DNA of 64,000 nt from assembly GCF_022605165.1 (NCBI RefSeq), contig NC_063068.1, forward strand, positions 4,526,001-4,590,000, read 5' to 3'. The position numbers and the translations under genes were made by a program. Of the stretch, positions 1-10,118 are shown one piece after another. A model generated the notes under the pieces. That model was not told the origin of the DNA and did not search any database. It saw only the letters and a list, made by a program, of their open reading frames with translations. Numbering within the stretch: the first letter of the stretch is position 1; every line of letters starts with the position of its first letter. The stretch comes from Purpureocillium takamizusanense (taxonomy: Eukaryota > Ascomycota > Sordariomycetes > Hypocreales > Ophiocordycipitaceae).

Positions 1-1050
1 GAGGCTCTAAAGCCAAAGAATGGAGTCACAATGTCAGGCCTCTTGAACACCCTTGATGGCGTGGCCTCACAAGAAGGCCGAGTTCTCATCATGACAACGA
101 ACCACATTGAGAAACTCGACGAGGCGCTTATTCGCCCCGGCCGTGTGGACAAGAAAGCGGAGTTCCAATACGCCGATGCCGCCATAACTTCCCAGCTCTT
201 TGGGTTCATCTTTCAGCAGGACGCTGGAGAAGATGGAGGTTGCAACGATCCGGCTGTTTGTGACCTTGCTGCAGATTTCGCCACTAAGGTGCCGGAACTT
301 GAGTTCAGTCCAGCCGAAATTTTGTCGCATCTACTACAATACAGGAAGTCGCCGACTGCCGCCGTAGAGCATGCCGAGGAATGGGTTGCAACAATGCGAC
401 GCGAAAAAGGGCGTCTACCCAACAAGGCAGCATCCCGACTACACCTTGATGGGCCGACGTGCAAGAGCGAAATGGCGTGTGTCTACAAACGACCAGCATT
501 TGATGACGGGGACGACGAGATTGAGTTCAGCTTGGGATTTCCCAACACCCCGCCAAGTTCACCTGCGCAGGGATCAATTGGAAATATTGCTGCCTCGTCT
601 CAACGCGGCGCCGTGGCCCTTTCGGCTGTTGGAGAACTTCGCGACGAACCTACAGTCCAAGGCCCAAGCCATCGACATCCAAATCTCCAAATTTTGAACT
701 CGATCTCGAGCGTACCTACCCACCAGCGCGCCCTTTGTATGACAGGCGCATATCAGGAGCCAGGGTCGCCGCAGGAATCTTTGAGCTCAAGGGACGACTT
801 GGATGAGCCACCATCCCCTCGCCCGCTTCTTGCACCATCCCCCGAGCCAGCATCGTCGTCTGAGATAAAGAGGACCTGCGGGGTTGTATTGAAAGACCCT
901 GCAGAGTACCGAGAGCAGAGACCAATGGATACCTTGCAGGAGTCGAGTCAGCCTAGCTCCAAGAAAGCTGGCATGGTGGCAGGCCCACGACGAAACCGAA
1001 TTCGATGGCAGGCGTACAGCTCACAATATGCGGGCAAATGTTCTAGCTAA
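1..1050 (+). CDS. BCS1-type AAA ATPase, C-terminal part
   Basis: The frame is already open at base 1, so the N-terminus lies outside the window. The first ~45 residues hold the second half of an AAA domain: TLDGVASQEGR, then the sensor-1/arginine-finger stretch TTNHIEKLDEALIRPGRVD, which is typical of fungal BCS1-like proteins (mitochondrial inner-membrane AAA translocases related to the complex III assembly factor Bcs1). The helical lid follows to about residue 135. The remaining ~200 residues are Pro/Ser-rich and low in complexity, an extension seen in many fungal paralogs of this group and absent from yeast Bcs1. No break is visible. Family assignment is secure; membership of the true BCS1 orthology group is not, because the BCS1_N region is missing. 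Confidence 0.75.
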   Translation, partial: EALKPKNGVTMSGLLNTLDGVASQEGRVLIMTTNHIEKLDEALIRPGRVDKKAEFQYADAAITSQLFGFIFQQDAGEDGGCNDPAVCDLAADFATKVPELEFSPAEILSHLLQYRKSPTAAVEHAEEWVATMRREKGRLPNKAASRLHLDGPTCKSEMACVYKRPAFDDGDDEIEFSLGFPNTPPSSPAQGSIGNIAASSQRGAVALSAVGELRDEPTVQGPSHRHPNLQILNSISSVPTHQRALCMTGAYQEPGSPQESLSSRDDLDEPPSPRPLLAPSPEPASSSEIKRTCGVVLKDPAEYREQRPMDTLQESSQPSSKKAGMVAGPRRNRIRWQAYSSQYAGKCSS

Positions 1051-1634
1051 AGTGAGTGGTGCGTAGCTCTTCCTGTCGTGTCCAAATAACTAACCAAGGC
1101 GCACTACAGTGTAAATGCTCATGCCGCACGAGCAGCCGTTCATTGGGTGGCAATGAAACCAACAACAGATGGCATCATGATGCCGTAGACAAGAGGGTAT
1201 CTCAGATGATGTGATAGGTGGCTAGCGTGGCAGAGCGATGATCTGTTCGAAACGGCCTGGCTTGTGATTCGTTCCATTGGGCTCGTTGGGTCCGTACTGC
1301 CTGGCGAATTCCTGAAGAAATGCGCTCCAGTGTACTGCGCTGCAGTTGCTGAAACAAGATTAGCCTTGTGGTGCTTCCTGTCACTGGCCTGTCAGTCTAC
1401 TCGCCTCAGCACTCACACTTTGAATTGGTGAAGAGATAAGTCTGATGGAGCAGACATGTCCTTGCGAAGTAATTTGGCAAGAAGCATAAAGGCACGCAGG
1501 CTGGCACTGCCTCTCCGGATCATTTCTTAGGTGTGGCTAACCTGTAACCCGGAGGATGTTTGGGTTGAGATTGCGAAGACTTGCTCCAACTCGACCCAGC
1601 ACGTCGCATTGTCTAAGTGTATCGACAATTTTGA
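1051..1634. other. Spacer and duplicated 3' flank of CK1-like gene
   Basis: No protein-like frame. From about 1142 onward the DNA is closely similar to 39812-40305, so it belongs to the duplicated CK1-like locus and probably holds its last exon(s) and 3' UTR on the minus strand. In copy 2 the corresponding frame stays open through this area; in copy 1 a one-base difference near 1650 ends it at 1635. Confidence 0.5.
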
Positions 1635-2330
1635 TCAACGTGACAGCTTCGATATGTGTCGTCTCTTCCTACTCTGAATGCCCCGCACCGACCTTCGGCT
1701 GTGTCCACTTGTCGCAGTGCGGCTGGTAGTGAGCAGCGTTTGAACTGCCTTCTCACTGGGCTGATTGTGCAGCTCGCGAAATCGTCGCTCCGTCCAGTCA
1801 AAGACGTTATCGTACGTAAAGCCCCTAGCCGCGAACAGCCGACGGAAAAGCTGCCGAAGGTACGCATAATCGGGTCGCTCGTTGAGCTCCAGCGATCGAG
1901 TGTACTCCATGTAAATGGCGAACTCTCCAGGGAGTCCATCACACAGTGATGCCACCGATATTGCCGCTTTCCGCTCCTTGATGAGATCGTCCTTCTGCTT
2001 GTTCGTGGGAGCATTCAGACCCTGCCAAGGCAGTGAGCCCTTGGAGAGATACAACAACACGTAGCCTAACGATTCAAGATCATCGCTCCAAGAATACTCT
2101 GTCCAGTGTCAACGCTGAGTTGTTGCCGGGCGCTATACGCATACATACCGCGTCCGTTGTGGCAGTTGAGACTGGCATATCGGGTGGTCCCGGCAAACGA
2201 GCGGCCTCCTAGAGCGCCGTGGTGATCGGCATTTGGGAGGTCCCTAGCCAAACCAAAGTCAATGGTATAAAGCACATTCCCTTGTCTCCCTGTTCCCATG
2301 AGAAAGTTGTCCGGCTTACTGTCGCCGTGT
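1142..2330. repeat. Segmental duplication, copy 1 (partner 39812-41010)
   Basis: About 1.2 kb is shared in the same orientation with 39812-41010, covering the 3' two thirds of a CK1-like kinase gene plus flank. Differences are scattered and mostly C-to-T or G-to-A, with more of the T/A states in the 39.8-kb copy, as expected if RIP acted mildly on a duplicated sequence. Confidence 0.8.
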
Positions 2331-2745
2331 AGGCGCTTCTTGTCGTGGATATATTTGATTCGAGAGATGGCTTGGTCCGCTAGGAGGAGAACAGTCTTGA
2401 GCGAAAACCGCCGGTCGCAGTAGTTGAGCAGGTCTTCGAGGGATGGGCCGAGAAGATCGTGAACTAGGCAGTAATAATCGCCTTCTTGTCCATACCACAA
2501 GACTCGAGGTATTCCAGTGCCTCCAGACAGGGCTTTGTACGTTCGCGCTTCGGTTTCGAGGGTGCCAGGATCATCTTTTACATGCATCAGTTTGATCGCA
2601 ACATGTTCATCCAGCTCGGTGTCGGTTCCTGGCGAAGTCAGCGTTAATCTCACGAAAGGCTTGGCCACTTACCGGCATAGACAAGGCCAAAGCCCCCTTC
2701 GCCAATTCGGCGGTTGACCCGGTATCGGCCATGAATGATTATGTC
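1635..2745 (-). CDS. Casein kinase 1-like Ser/Thr kinase (frameshifted C-terminus)
   Basis: Three minus-strand exons give a CK1-type kinase: 2745-2673 (glycine loop GEGGFGLVYAG), 2628-2149 and 2098-1635. They are separated by introns 2672-2629 (GTAAGT..CAG) and 2148-2099 (GTATGT..CAG). Seen in order: AIKL (ATP-binding Lys), catalytic loop HGDSKPDNFLMG, DFG, the CK1 hallmark GGRSFAGTTRYASLN, and [16 protein letters not shown]. The HRD arginine is Gly, and the homologous copy at 40 kb also has HGD, so this is a subfamily trait. Relative to that copy, one base is missing near 1650, replacing the basic C-terminal tail and ending at 1635; the catalytic domain is unaffected. A short first exon must lie upstream, because 2746 is a splice acceptor; ATG-AAG around 2810 is a weak candidate. 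Substrates are unknown. Confidence 0.7.
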
Positions 2746-3284
2746 CTGTTAGCAGCCTCAGCAAATCGATGAGTATCGCAGTTGTTTTGGCAGAACAGCA
2801 TTGACCTTCATCTTCGGTCGTCAGAGCATGCGAGTTGGCAATGCCATCGAACACGGTTGGTGAGGCGGCTGACGGAATGCACGAGGGGCTCGGCAAAAGG
2901 TCGGCCCAGGCTCCCTGAATCACATTGTCAGCAGGTCGTTGGATCCAAGAAGCCGCACCGTCGCGTTTTTCGTGTTGGCCGCGCAGGCGCGAAACTCGTC
3001 ATGCACGGCCCATTCCCTCGACCGATAACTGCTACCAACGGCTACTCAGGCTGACCATGGTGCGACGTGTAACTGTCATCGCCCCCTTGAATGGCAGGTT
3101 CAGCGGCTAACGGTTGGCTCAGGCAGCTCGAAGGCACAGCAGGCGGTTGCACCCGTGCGTTCCTGTCCAATGATCCTGCGGTCAGCGCACAACAGCCGGG
3201 TCGCATCATAAGGAGCCGGCCACTCGTGACGACCTGGCAGTTCTGCTGTTGCCTCCTTGATTTGAACACCTGGTCGCGACGCTC
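2746..3284. other. Intergenic region
   Basis: Divergent spacer between the CK1-like gene (minus) and the next gene (plus). It should hold both promoters and the missing first exon of the kinase. No other feature recognised. Confidence 0.4.
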
Positions 3285-4751
3285 ATGGCGAGTTTGCGCA
3301 ATCGAAAAAGGCGTGAACGAGACGCTCTCCTGGACGACAAACCGACGAAGAGACCCAAGCTGTCAACGAGAGGCTGTCAAGCCTCCAATTTCTCTCCGTC
3401 GTTTTGGGACGACCTGTCCAAGGTTTGGCTCTCGCCTCGTGCACTACGAGAACTCGACCGCCGAAACGACGCACAATATCCGCCCGATCGCACAACGTCT
3501 GCTGGGACGGTAACGGCAGATCTCCGTCGATTTGCGCGGGGCGGAGGACCTGATCTTGGTCATCTTCGAGGAGTGCGGTTGAATCAGTTCCTTGTCCTAT
3601 GGACGTCAGCTAATCATGGCCAGTATCCTGAGGCGAAAGCATCAATAATGGCGTCGAACTCTGTGTCAGCTTCTTCTCAAAGTGGGCGCACACAGTCTAC
3701 GACGGCCACTACCGCTTCATCCCGAACCAGAAGGTCTTCGGCGTACGATGACGACTTCGAGCAGCATTTGCTTGATAACGGCGTATTCCCTGAAGGATAT
3801 GAACACCCAGACGGCCGATCAACACCAGAACCCACCAACTTGGATTCCATCCACCAGGCCCTCCTATTCACCAGGGCTTCGCTTTCGCCATCCCGCTTCT
3901 CCGAATCGACTTTTCGGGATTTCAAGCGTAAGAACAAAACGAAGTCAGAGGGCACTGTCATGCGTAGCTTGGTCCCTATCATTGCAGGCACCGCCGATAT
4001 TCCGAACGAAGGTCACCTTCCCTTTACCAACCTCGAATCTTTGACGAAAGAAGCGACAGTTAAGGCTGTGCCGGACTTCTTTGATGGGGCTCACCCAGAG
4101 ACCATCAATAGAGAAGTTAGCAAAGCCCTAAGCCAGATGATCATACCCACCAAACATTCAGGTGTGGCGGCGGCGCCGAACTTTTTCCTCGAGGCGAAGG
4201 CATCCAAAGGGGGCGCTGACGTGGCACTCAGGCAGGCATGCCTTGATGGAGCATATGGAGCCCGCGCTATGGATGCCCTGCTAAGCTATGGAGAGTCAGA
4301 GTCGGCATGCGACGGGCTTGCATACACTTACAGCTCAACCTACCACGACGGCACGCTCAAACTGTACGCTCATCAGGTCCAGGCTTCGGCCAGCTCCGGA
4401 GGAAGGCCAGAGTATCACATGACCAAGATACGTGGATTTGACATGACAGACAGTCGCGACACGTTCGTTGCGGGAGCGACCGCATTCAGGAATGCGAGGG
4501 ACTTGGCGAAGCGGCACCGAGACAATCTGATTCAGGCTGCCAATGCTAAAATTGCCGTGGAGGACGCAGTTGCTACTGATGTCGTTCTTGTAGAGTCCCT
4601 CGGCGAGCAAACGGAGCGTGTGGACAGCATTCGAAGTGTACAGTCAACGAGATGGAAAGATGCCCACGATGCACTTCAGAAACAGATCGCCGGTGAAGAA
4701 CGACAACCCCACTCCGAGGACGACGCAAACAGCCAGCCTTATGTCGCATAA
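3285..4751 (+). CDS. Ascomycete protein of unknown function, possible PD-(D/E)XK nuclease fold
   Basis: The frame is open throughout, but bases 3573-3623 look like an in-frame 51-bp intron (GTGCGG..GCTAATC..CCAG). Its removal joins DLGHLRG to YPEAKAS, leaving about 471 residues. The layout recalls a family common in ascomycete accessory genomes (DUF7924-like, from memory). It has a basic N-terminus (RNRKRRERD, KRPK), a Ser/Thr-rich linker, then a conserved half with PFTNLESLT, VPDFFDGAHPE, APNFFLEAKASKGGADVALR and AYTYSSTYHDG. The spaced PD and E-x-K with a following alpha region resemble a restriction-endonuclease-like core; that is inference. The N-terminal basic runs suggest nuclear entry. 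No neighbour points to a role, and no break is visible. Confidence 0.6.
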   Translation: MASLRNRKRRERDALLDDKPTKRPKLSTRGCQASNFSPSFWDDLSKVWLSPRALRELDRRNDAQYPPDRTTSAGTVTADLRRFARGGGPDLGHLRGVRLNQFLVLWTSANHGQYPEAKASIMASNSVSASSQSGRTQSTTATTASSRTRRSSAYDDDFEQHLLDNGVFPEGYEHPDGRSTPEPTNLDSIHQALLFTRASLSPSRFSESTFRDFKRKNKTKSEGTVMRSLVPIIAGTADIPNEGHLPFTNLESLTKEATVKAVPDFFDGAHPETINREVSKALSQMIIPTKHSGVAAAPNFFLEAKASKGGADVALRQACLDGAYGARAMDALLSYGESESACDGLAYTYSSTYHDGTLKLYAHQVQASASSGGRPEYHMTKIRGFDMTDSRDTFVAGATAFRNARDLAKRHRDNLIQAANAKIAVEDAVATDVVLVESLGEQTERVDSIRSVQSTRWKDAHDALQKQIAGEERQPHSEDDANSQPYVA

Positions 4752-4894
4752 CATCTGCGCGCAGAATATTCGTCCGCGGAAGCCGATACTATAATCCGTG
4801 CACTAAGGTCGAGCGCCTGCACGCGTTGTGCTTTGACTTCGTTGAGGTCAAAGCTCAAACACTGGTTGCATATATTGGAACACCAGCCTCAATT

Positions 4895-5045
4895 ACATGG
4901 ACTCTGCACCACAAAGCAAATCTTTCCTTTGAGTATAAAGGGCAGCACACTGTCGTGCGCTTACAGACAGCTCTTCAAGATAATTCTCATCAATTCACAC
5001 GATGCCAACTGTGATCCCTGTGCAGCCAATTGTCTGACACCATCC
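4895..5045 (+). repeat. Dispersed repeat C, copy 1 (promoter-like, with 11-codon frame)
   Basis: Similar to the reverse complement of 43978-44110. Shared landmarks are TTTCCTTTG, a TATAAA-like box, CTCTT-AAGATAATTCTCAT and CACGATGCCAACTGTG. Both copies carry an 11-codon frame, MPTVIPVQPIV-stop at 5002-5037 here. It looks like a duplicated promoter and leader with a short upstream frame, or part of an unrecognised transposon. No downstream coding region is attached to it. Confidence 0.5.
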
Positions 5046-5344
5046 TTTCGTCCACAGTACAAACACGACTCTCCCTCCACCGCGACAACCACATGGCAAA
5101 GGTAAGGTAATACTATGACGGAGCAAACTCGCTCGAACGTCATCAAAAAAATATCCCCTTGGAGACGGCCTTGATGCCTTTCGTACTTCGTTCCGTCGGA
5201 TATGTGACGAGAGCAATCTTTTGCCAGGTCCAAATGCCGTCGAGCGATTTTCTTAAGAAGGTACCCTCGCCACGTCCAATTTCGATGCAAGGCTGCTCTG
5301 ACCACGATATAGATCTCCAGAATTGTGTCCTCATCCTGCTCTCG

Positions 5345-5740
5345 GCACGGGGATGCGATTCATCGTTCCGGCTGCCTCCATCTTAAGACCAATCAGACCA
5401 TACTTGTCTCTTAGTTCGTCCCGGATCGACGCATTCTTCATGAGCTTTTCACCAGACCCAATCGGACCATACCAGACGCGTCACGCGTGTTCGCATATCA
5501 TCCGCCCGACGGCCTCTGACCGTGGGTTTGCGCGCGTCTGACTCACTAGCCTCGTAAAGGAGATCCGCCTCTTGGCCTGGGTCAACGAAATTTCCTGTCG
5601 AATGGTTCTTGTCCTTCATTTCTTCATAAAACGGCAGAAATAAGGCTCCCTCGAAGGGGTCAAGGGGCTGGCGTCGACAGTAACCAGATTAGCGATGCTA
5701 TCGAACTTGCAGCCTGCGTCCGACGTACAATTGCCGCAGC
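5345..5740 (-). pseudogene. Nucleoside-phosphorylase (PNP/UDP-type) domain fragment
   Basis: The minus strand holds the C-terminal part of the phosphorylase domain that fronts many fungal NLR-like and ankyrin proteins. Recognisable stretches are SGEKLMKNASIRDELRDKYG and GLKMEAAGTMNRIPV (about 5480-5345). Upstream in other frames are DPFEGALFLPFYEEM (about 5670-5630) and ADLLYEASESDARKP. At least two frameshifts (near 5480 and 5660) separate them. The similarity stops abruptly after IPV, before the expected RGVCDY motif. The fragment is clearly dead. Intact members act as nucleotide-sensing or effector domains in fungal immune-type proteins; whether the parent gene was of that class cannot be told from this piece. 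Confidence 0.65.
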
Positions 5741-5844
5741 TTTGTGGCTACCAATGTCGTTTGCGCCATAATATGCACCTTACTACGATGCCTATTTAGG
5801 GGAAAGGGAAATTTTCTCGCTCATGCAAGTGAACTCTCAGCGAG

Positions 5845-6907
5845 TCATCCATTTCTTAGGGGTAAGACGACGTGTACAGCAGGTACAGTGAACGTGGAGC
5901 AAGCCTCGACCATTTTGCGGAGCTCGGATACCGTCACCCTGAGTTCAGGATTTGGCTCTAAGGCGCATCGTAATATGTCGTTCATGTCATCAGACAACGG
6001 CAATATCGACTTGAGAAACCCCTCTGATCGACTATATTCCCGATAGGCAGAATCCTCGATGGTGGCCACCGCCCAAGGATTAGATCCGCACGTCAAGTTA
6101 ACCAGGATAATTCCAAGGCTCCACACATCACTAGGTGCGCACATGTAGTAGTGCTGGCCTGTGCTGCGCTTTAGAGACTCTGATGTGGGTACAGAAAGAA
6201 ATGATCAGCTACTGTAAGAGATTCCACGAGGTAGGGCTTATTCTACGCACCTGGGCTCATATAAAAGCTCGATCCACACCCAAACTCGTCAGACTGTACA
6301 TCTGAAGTGGCGAGCCCGAAGTCACATAGCTTGACCGTATATCCATGGTCGGTAACTACTATATTTTCTGGCTTGAGATGCCGGTGATAGATTTGAAGGT
6401 GATGACAGTGTTCAACAGCTCCGAGGATCTGCAAATAGACCCTCTTAGACAGCTCGTCATGCCCAACGTACTGGTCGTGTTCCGTGATATTAACAAATAG
6501 GTCACCTTCAGGGCAGTACTCCAGAATGATAAAGACGCAGTCTGGGTCGTTCACAATCTTGAGTATTGGTATAATATTGGGGTTGCTGAAACCAGGTAGT
6601 GGAGGCGAATTTCCCGTTGTTGATTGTCGGCTTGCTCGGGTTCTGCTCCATCGCTAGTAAGCTTGCTCAGGCACTTGACCGCGTAGCGAACTGTTGTGTT
6701 AATATCGATAGCTGAATAGACGACGCCATAAGCTCCAGCCCCCAGTATCGTGGTCAAGCGAAGGCGCCCATCAACCAGTCGCCGTAGCCTCCCAACGGCG
6801 GTAAAGCAGGACACCGCATGGGTGCTTAGCTGGGAGCGGCTTGACTGATGTGCATGCGTGGTTGTTTTCGTGGTGGCCGTAATTGCGGTGACAGGATCTA
6901 TGGACAT
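5845..6907 (-). CDS. Ran1/Pat1-like protein kinase, catalytic Asp replaced
   Basis: Starting at ATG 6907, the minus strand encodes a kinase domain from GAGAYGVVYSA through YAVK, ILEYCPEGDLF, YHRHLKPENI, LCDFGLAT and a C-lobe with DVWSLGIILVNLTCG. This matches the Ran1/Pat1 (KSP1-type) family, which represses meiosis or differentiation in yeasts. An intron at 6250-6180 (GTGCGT..CAG) joins FYMSP to ESLKRS. Two oddities: the catalytic Asp of HRD is His (codon CAT at 6380-6378), and a frameshift sits near 6581-6587, between REIRLHYLVS and the expected NPNIIPILKIVND. ATP-binding Lys and DFG remain. It is either a decaying gene or, if the frameshift is a sequence error, a pseudokinase. No C-terminal extension follows. 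Confidence 0.75.
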
Positions 6908-7359
6908 AGCAAAGCCTTGAATGTCGCGTGGTCCAAACAGAGCAAGCCAGACGTTGCTGACTAGTGAAAGAGCAATAAACGAGAAACATGGCCGGGCCTG
7001 ATCAATGTGGCACGAGCAAGTACCATACTCCAAGGAATTAGGCAGCATTCTCTGTTCCACATGCAACCACTTCGGTATCGCCTTGTTTCCAAATTTCCCT
7101 CTGCCGGGGTGCTTCAATCGGCAGCTAGTGCAGCATCATTTGTTACTGGCGATGTTGGTTGCAACCCTGCTTATTTGTGGCCAATCCTTACCACTGAACA
7201 CGCAACAATGACGTCACAGTCTGTGCAAAAGGAGGACTCAGCTCGTGCAGCGCACCATCACGCTTCTCAATACGCCACTTTTCGTCGAGCTGTATGATGT
7301 GCCTTCCAGCAGTACTTAATGGTACATTTCTTTGCTGCCACCTACCACTCTCAGCCGCC
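6908..7359. other. Intergenic region
   Basis: Divergent spacer between the Ran1-like kinase (minus) and the desaturase (plus). No other feature recognised. Confidence 0.4.
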
Positions 7360-8790
7360 ATGGAGAAATATCTCATCTATGACAGTGCACTGACTCGGGC
7401 CGATCATGTTATTCTGAGGAATCTTGCAAAGAGTATCCGGACTTTCGAGAAGAATAAACTCGACATCTCTACTGGCATCGCCAACTCCAGATGTGCCAGT
7501 GACCCGGTCGCCAGATTGCCAGCCGATGGAATCAGCGTTAGCCCGAATGGTATATGCAACACCACGGGCACGGGCAAGAGTTTGGGCAATGACGCTAGCG
7601 ATCTTACCGAAATCAGATCATTCAACGATCCTACACATCAAGGCTTCGAGCCGAACGTATTTTTGTCTTTAGATCATCATTCTGCATGCTTTCCTCCAAC
7701 AGTTTGCGAATATGTGCTTCAGCCATACATCCGTTGGGCTCGACAGATCATCCGCCGAGAAACAGACATCCCCATGCTCACATCTAATTCTATATTCGAT
7801 AACCTCGGCACCAAGCGCACTTGTTCTCTACTGGCACTTCACATACCTGCACGGCCTCTTTCATATTTTAATGCAGCTATACTACATCGGCACTTACACA
7901 CTCATGATGCATCAACACATCCACATGCGCGGAATTCTGGCGCGGAAATACTCTCGATTAGATCACCTATTTCCCTACTTCACTGACCCTTTGATGGGTC
8001 ATACGTGGAACAGCTATTTCTATCATCACGTCAAGCATCACCATGTGGAGGGCAACGGGCCGGATGATTTGTCCTCCACGATAAGATATGACCGCGATAA
8101 TGTTGTCCATTTTCTCCACTATGTTAGCCGCTTCTTCTTCCTGATATGGCTTGATCTCCCCCTGTACTTCCTTCGCAAGGGTCAGCTTGTCAAGGCAGCC
8201 AGAGCCGCGGGATCTGAATTTCTGAGCTACGCATTCTATTGTATGGTGGCTTTGGTCAATGCTAATGCGACAATTTTTGTTTTTATATTGCCTCTATTGT
8301 CAGTACGGCTTGGGTTAATGATCGGGAATTGGGGCCAACATGCCTTTGTGGATCCAGACAGCCCGGATTCGGACTTCCGATCAAGTATAACTCTGATTGA
8401 TGTTACGGTATGTCACCGCAACCTTTGACGCTGAAGTTCAATGCTTACGTATATCAGAGTAATAGATTCTGCTTTAACGATGGCTACCATACATCTCATC
8501 ATCTCAACCCCATGAGGCATTGGCGCGATCATCCCATTTCCTTCTTGGAACAGAAGAACATCTATGCGACAGAAGGAGCACTCGTGTTCCACAATATCGA
8601 CTTTCTAATGATAACTTTTCGCCTTTTATGCAAAGACTACCACCATTTGGCCGAACGCCTTGTTCCATTGGGTCAGCAAATTGGCCTTACCATGGGACAG
8701 AGAGTCCAGTTGTTGAGAAGGCAGACACGAAAATTTACGGAAGTAGACATTCAGCAAAAATTTCAGAGACGAAATGCAGGTTGTGGGTAA
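7360..8790 (+). pseudogene. Fatty-acid desaturase-like gene, frameshifted
   Basis: Encodes a membrane di-iron fatty acid desaturase domain with all three histidine boxes: HQHIHMRG (about 7910), HHVKHHHVEGNG (about 8023) and NDGYHTSHHLNP (about 8480). An intron at 8408-8457 (GTATGT..CAG) joins TLIDVT to SNRFCF. The likely start is the ATG at 7360. Near 7780 the frame breaks: RRETDIPML must continue into HLILYSITSAPSALVLYW one base later, as if a CA pair were lost from a CACA run. Downstream sequence is otherwise intact with hydrophobic segments. Members of this family act on fatty acyl chains in the ER; substrate cannot be predicted. The single break could be an assembly error, in which case the gene is whole. 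Confidence 0.75.
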
Positions 8791-8884
8791 ATTCAAAGGT
8801 ATCTTGGGGATCGCTACGCATAGAATTGGTATAGCGCATCAAACAGATCAAACAAATCAACTCAAAATCCGAAACCTGTCAATT

Positions 8885-8946
8885 AAATCAACTTCAAGGC
8901 CAAAGTTGATTTGATTGACATATGATGAGCGCTGCCTACAGGCAGC
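8885..8946. other. Two hairpins in desaturase 3' region
   Basis: A perfect 10-bp inverted repeat AAATCAACTT / AAGTTGATTT (8885-8894, 8903-8912) with 8-base loop is followed by GCTGCC / GGCAGC (8931-8936, 8941-8946) with loop TACA. They lie about 100 bases after the desaturase stop and may fold in its 3' UTR. Confidence 0.5.
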
Positions 8947-9100
8947 ATTTCTGCAGCCTGAAGCCATACCCAGTTGTAGGCCTTGACACCTGAGGCTCGT
9001 TCTTGCAATAGGGGTGGCCCACATCTATGTGCAGGGACTTAATAGGCAGCCGTGCTGTTAACGGCCTACGTGAATGAGCGGCTTGATATTGACATCTGAC

Positions 9101-9481
9101 CTACTCTTGCTCCTTTTCCTGGCAAAACGTGATCCGGTTCCCAAACGGGTCAACAACCGCCATCTCCACAGTGCTAGGCGCCGGTCCCTCCTCAATGCCT
9201 GGATTCATGCGCCTGTACCCCTTGGCTCCCAGCTCGCCGTGGTACGCTGCCAGCCCTTTCATCCCCACTCGCACATGTACTCCGGGACTGCCATCGCCGT
9301 GGTGCTCGCTCAGGTGCAGCACCAGCCCGCCTCGCGAGACCTGGCGATACAGAGGCGCGTTGTCGCCGAATCTATGGTCCCAGTCGACCTTGAAAGCGAG
9401 GTATCCCAGGTAGAATTCGTCCGCCTTAGCAATGTCGAAGATGCGGAGAATGGGGATGGCATATTGGAATTCGATAGACAT
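9101..9481 (-). CDS. VOC/glyoxalase superfamily protein
   Basis: A single-exon 126-residue protein, the usual size of a one-domain vicinal-oxygen-chelate protein. It begins at ATG 9481 and reads FQYAIPILRIFDIAKADEFY, GYLAFKVDWDHRF, SRGGLVLHLSEHHGD and ends VDPFGNRITFCQEKE. This is the pattern of the bleomycin-resistance/glyoxalase-like group found mostly in bacteria. Such proteins bind a metal or a hydrophobic ligand and act in isomerisation, dioxygenation or drug sequestration; the exact reaction cannot be read from sequence. The compact intronless form and close fit to the bacterial pattern make horizontal origin plausible (inference). No frameshift. Confidence 0.8.
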   Translation of the reverse strand: MSIEFQYAIPILRIFDIAKADEFYLGYLAFKVDWDHRFGDNAPLYRQVSRGGLVLHLSEHHGDGSPGVHVRVGMKGLAAYHGELGAKGYRRMNPGIEEGPAPSTVEMAVVDPFGNRITFCQEKEQE

Positions 9482-10118
9482 GGTGTCTTTGCAAGCGCGT
9501 CGTGCGGTCAAAGAGGGGTAATGGTCGGAAAACGAGCACAGTTCTTGCCAGTGGATGTATTTATATCTGTGCTGAACATACGTTGCAGCAAGGAACAGTG
9601 ACATTGCCAGAACAAGTTCTGATTTCGTCCTCGGCAGGTGCGGGGCGGTCGCAAGGGTGAGGACGAGACGGGGCACTGCTGCAAACCCCCTTTGGGCTTA
9701 GCGGGTTGCACCTTGCAAAAGCTGACGCCAAAGCCGAAAGGCGGAGAGCCGAGCCACTGAACATGACGACAACACGCCAGCGCGGACGGCACAGCAGCAG
9801 CAGCCTTCAAGTGGGGCTGGGGGAGAGGCTGCGCCAGGAAGAGTAGTTGTCCGGCTCCCCCTACCCTTACACCTAACTAGAAGAAGGCAGTCATGAATTT
9901 CGCGTGGCCATGCCAAAAGTATCCCTTGTAAAAGCAGGCGAGAAACGGCACGATTACTACCACGCCATCAGCAAAAGTGTAGGCCCACACCTCGTGTGGA
10001 ATAATAGCACCCTACACGTTATGCGACGCAGGACGTGTCTGCCCGCACATGCACCTTGCAAAGAGAGAGGCCGAGCTACTGACCGCAGGAGCAGCTCGAC
10101 TGATCAGGGTTTATCCTG
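9482..10118. other. Intergenic region
   Basis: Spacer between the VOC gene and the truncated P450. No P450 heme-binding sequence was found here in any frame. No other feature recognised. Confidence 0.4.
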
